Positions 60,701-64,000 of a DNA stretch of 64,000 bases are shown here, one piece after another. A program made the translations under genes and the position numbers. The notes beneath the pieces were generated by a model that had not been told where the DNA came from, searched no databases, and saw nothing but the letters and a program-made list of their open reading frames with translations. Source of the stretch: Onchocerca volvulus (Eukaryota; Nematoda; Chromadorea; Rhabditida; Onchocercidae); NCBI GenBank assembly GCA_000499405.2, contig HG738138.1, positions 14,261,208 through 14,325,207 of the forward strand, written 5' to 3'. Numbering within the stretch: the first letter of the stretch is position 1; every line of letters starts with the position of its first letter.

Positions 60701-61768
60701 TTTTCTTTCTTTTTTTGCTTTCTTTTTTCTCCATTTTTATTCTTTGATCGAAAAGTTTAATTGATTTTTTATAAAAATGAAGGAGCAAAAAAGAAATATT
60801 TGAATTATCAGTAATGAATGTGTTAAAAATTTATATTATATTTCATTTATGTTATTCTGTTAAATTAAACTATTTACGCCAAATTACTTATTATTTATTA
60901 TTATTATTATATCAAATTTCATTTACATTGAATCTACATTATATCATGAAATTTATATTATAATGCATTAATTTATATTATAGTTTCAAAAAATATTACA
61001 TTGTGAAGTTCAGAAAAAATTTCCATTTAAAGATTTATTGAATTCGGAAAAATAGTTCTGTTTCATTAAAATAATAGGCAAGAAAAAAAGTCCTTATTGT
61101 TGATCGTATATAATTATCAATATTGAGTGTTAGAAATGAATAAACGAATTATATTTCGAAATTTTTTGAATTTTAAGAAAAAAGTTTTATTTCAAAAACG
61201 TTTTGAAGTTCAAAGAAAAGTTCTTTTTCTAATTGAAATAAAAGAAATATATTGTTATTAATAGTAGATGCATATTTCATTAATCATTCACATTTTTATA
61301 AAACTATGCCAAATTTTGAAATATTTTTAGAAGATAGCAAATTAAAAGTAATAAAAATGTTATATTTGATAGCAACTAAAATCTCATAAAGCACATAGTT
61401 ATTTTGAATATTAATTTAGGATGAAATAACATAAAATCAAATTTCAATTAATTAAAATAGTTTATCATATTTATTTTGCAAAAATATCAGTGATGCCTTA
61501 AACTAAAATAATGTATATTTTATTTGCTTCCCAAATTTTACTCAGTTTTAATTTAAAAAAAAAAAAAAGTTACAAATAGCAAAAATGAATTATTGGATGA
61601 ATTCAATCAGTCTAAACTGAATTACGAAATGAATTTAATTATTGTCCAAGTTTTGATGAATAATAATAGTAATAGTACTAAATAATATTTTGCTGTAATT
61701 CCTTCACAAATTTTAATTCATTAACCATATTTCTTCATCCACTCATGAATTACTTTCGCTGTGACTAC

Positions 61769-61864
<96 letters not shown>

Positions 61865-64000
61865 CATTATTATCATTATTATTACTATTATTATTATTGA
61901 TTATTATCATTATTATCATCATTATCACTATTATTACTATTATCATTATTATTGCTAATGCTGTTATTCTTGTTGTTGTTATCAATCTTTCGAATGATCA
62001 ATATACTACCTTTATCTGCCTTATATTTATATTAATACTTTAAATTATACTCACAAAAATAAAATACAGCAATATCTTCAATTACTTTGTTATAATAAAA
62101 CAAATAATTAACTAATCGGGAATTATTTACAGATGATAAATTTTTTATGAATGTTAGACTAACGATAAATATATATTAATAATTAATCTCAAAAATCATG
62201 TTCAAAATTGTATATAAAATATGTGAAACTTTTTTTTTTTACCTTAGATCAGTAATTGAAAATGTAGCATAAATTAAAGAATTGAAAAAATAATTAATAC
62301 GTTGTCTTAATGTTTGTATAATTTTTCTAGAAATATATATCTAGTTGGAATGCATATTTATTACATGAATATTCAAATAATCCTTCATAAAACAATTAAA
62401 TTTCGATCTAATATTTGCAGGGAAATGAATTTGCTCATATTCAATTGTTACCATATCAACAAATTACCAATTATGATCCTGAAATGCCACAATTTCGCCT
62501 AATTGACGGACCATCCGTACGACAGGGAAGATTACAAATCAAATTTCGAGATCGATGGCGATCAGTTTGCACAAAGCTTACAAAGTTAGCTAAATTTAAA
62601 ACATTCCTCTTATTCCCTTTCTAAATAATCAAAGTAATTACTTCATTTTTATTTCTGGTATTATCAACTGATAGAGAAAGTAATTAAAAGATTCAAGTAA
62701 TGATATTGTGAAAGTTTAAAAATTAGTTGCAGAAAACAAGTATTCAGTTTTTCCTTCTCACTTGGAAATATTTTTTCTAATTTTGATTGTGATAATTTCA
62801 CATGAAAAATTACAAATGGCTAAATTTTTTTTTGAAGTGATAAATTTTATTATATTGAATATAAATGACAATTAATACACAAAATAAGTATCATAGATAA
62901 ATGAAATCAATGGGGAATAATTAAATCGATGGAAAAATTTGTAAATCAGATAGTTTAAAATTCAGTCCATGATTAACAAAAAAAAAAAAAAAAACATAAC
63001 TATTTAACATAAATTAACGAAATATTTAACGCAACAAATTTCTCTCATTCATTTTTTTTTTTTTTTTGTTTTTTGTTTTAAATTAAAAATCTTCATGTCT
63101 TTAAAAAATTCTATTCGTAATATGCAGCTGCTGAAAAATCCCTTCTAATAATTTTATTATTTATAAATATAGAAGGCGATATTTGCGTATTACATCCATC
63201 ATCCATTGTCATCATTCAACTGGAAATTACTTTTTCAAAAAAAAAAATCTTTCCTAGGAATTTGTTGAGATAAACAAAAAAAACTTTTTTTCCAAATAAT
63301 TATGTAATAATATATCGTAGGAACTTTATTTTGATGAATAATAAAATTTCAAAATTTAAATGTGAAAAGGAAAAAGAAAAAAAGAACGACAATATAAAAT
63401 ATGAAATGTTATAGCTGGACATTGGTAGATATAAGCACAGCATGTCGATCGATGGGTTTTAATGATGGCGGTATGTTTCCATATCATTTTTTCTCCAAAT
63501 ATTTGAAATTTCATTATATTTAAAGCATATTATTTTATAAAAAAGTTTAATAATTCATTTACAATTGCAATTTATTTCTAATGAATGCAATAGAAAAGAA
63601 ATTTTGAAGAGATTTTTAATAATGTCGAAATTTTCAAAGTTCTTAGGGTTTCAAATATTTCAAAATAAAATCGAAAAACTGAAATAATTTTAAGTATAAT
63701 TAATTAGGATTCTGGAAATGGTATCGACGAAACAATGATACATATCCATTTGTGATGCCGTTCCCGAAATGTTTATCAAATGTTTCTTCATTATTTAATT
63801 GTGAAGGATTTAATAATCCTAATTTAATATCATTAAGTGAAAATCTTTGTCAAGGTGAAGATGATATAGGAATTCGTTGTTGGGGAAGACCGATATTTCT
63901 CGGATGGCAGAAACATTGGAAAGGTAAATATGATTTTTATCTAGTAAAGCTAATTAATTAATCAATGCTTCATATTCAGGACCTTCCTTTTATTAATAAA
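57731..64000 (+). CDS. bark: Bark beetle/Anakonda-like protein, 5' part
   Basis: Exons 57731-57980, 59239-59402, 62421-62584, 63415-63470, 63708-63923 join in phase, and the gene runs off the window. The first exon has a hydrophobic leader (SSILHLLFFNIILKMILL, then PYAYG). The ATG at 57,731 is one choice; 57,587 and 57,822 are in the same frame. The second exon (NSPYRIQTDLTIETKAVLTI, then GVKIYFDNGIGIKIKGTI) matches the start of a parallel beta-helix repeat. Exons 3-5 form one SRCR domain: FRLIDGPSVRQGRLQIKF, WRSVCTK, WTLVDISTACRSMGF, FNCEG, GIRCWG. Order and wording resemble Drosophila Bark, a large transmembrane tricellular-junction protein. A candidate next acceptor at 63,978-63,979 gives only five codons before a stop in phase, so it may be false. 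Confidence 0.8.
61768..61960. repeat. (ATT)n microsatellite in bark-like intron
   Basis: Pure ATT triplets from about 61,768 to 61,862, then interrupted ATT/ATC to 61,960. It lies in the 3-kb second intron of the bark-like gene. The Asn/Ile homopolymer frames are artefacts. Confidence 0.95.

Noticed and set aside
61743..61985. Poly-Asn and poly-Ile frames
   Set aside because: Translation of the ATT microsatellite inside the bark-like intron.

Overview
The window is AT-rich animal nuclear DNA with spliced genes: short coding exons, GT-AG introns often 50 bp to 1 kb long, and many homopolymer and microsatellite tracts. The protein set (a three-domain protein resembling the nematode MIG-18 fibronectin-I-like family, a STAT lacking the N-terminal domain, an NPP-9-type RanBP2 protein, a standalone MOC-2-type molybdopterin protein) points to a nematode. 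A parasitic, possibly clade III (Spirurina), worm is my inference from composition and style, not something proved here.

Layout. 1.3-5.2 kb (-): secreted MIG-18-like protein. 6.4-13.3 kb (-): 13-exon STAT. 15.2-16.4 kb (-): possible 3' exons of an unidentified gene, with two related exon-like fragments upstream. 17.7-20.6 kb: decayed Helitron with Rep-region remnants. 21.9-23.3 kb (+): moc-2-like MogA/gephyrin G-domain gene, convergent with npp-9. 24.1-32.7 kb (-): about 25-exon npp-9/RanBP2 homologue with two Ran-binding domains, one RanBP2 zinc finger and FG/Thr-rich linkers. 33.2-35.5 kb: two Helitron helicase fragments head to head as an inverted duplication. 37.7-39.2 kb (+): two-exon gene of unknown function. 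40.8-41.7 kb (-): tubulin-binding cofactor A. 43.2-51.2 kb (+): 21-exon VPS39. 51.2-57.7 kb: gene-poor, with palindromes, a tRNA-like fragment and microsatellites. 57.7 kb to the end (+): 5' part of a Bark beetle/Anakonda-like gene with a beta-helix-type segment and an SRCR domain; it continues beyond the window.

Exon models were read by eye and checked by phase. Summed CDS lengths are multiples of three for STAT (597 aa), VPS39 (881 aa), moc-2 (169 aa), TBCA (118 aa), the 192-aa gene and the MIG-18-like gene (259 aa). For npp-9 all junctions but one close in phase. The genes are mostly housekeeping (nuclear transport, vacuolar tethering, tubulin folding, molybdenum cofactor) or signalling and adhesion genes; I see no operon-like functional cluster. 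I found no CRISPR array, rRNA or convincing tRNA. The most unusual structures are the Helitron-derived inverted duplication, the shared ~100-bp module at its ends, several near-perfect fold-back sequences, and unexplained exon-like fragments at 15-17 kb, 42.6 kb and 52.9 kb.
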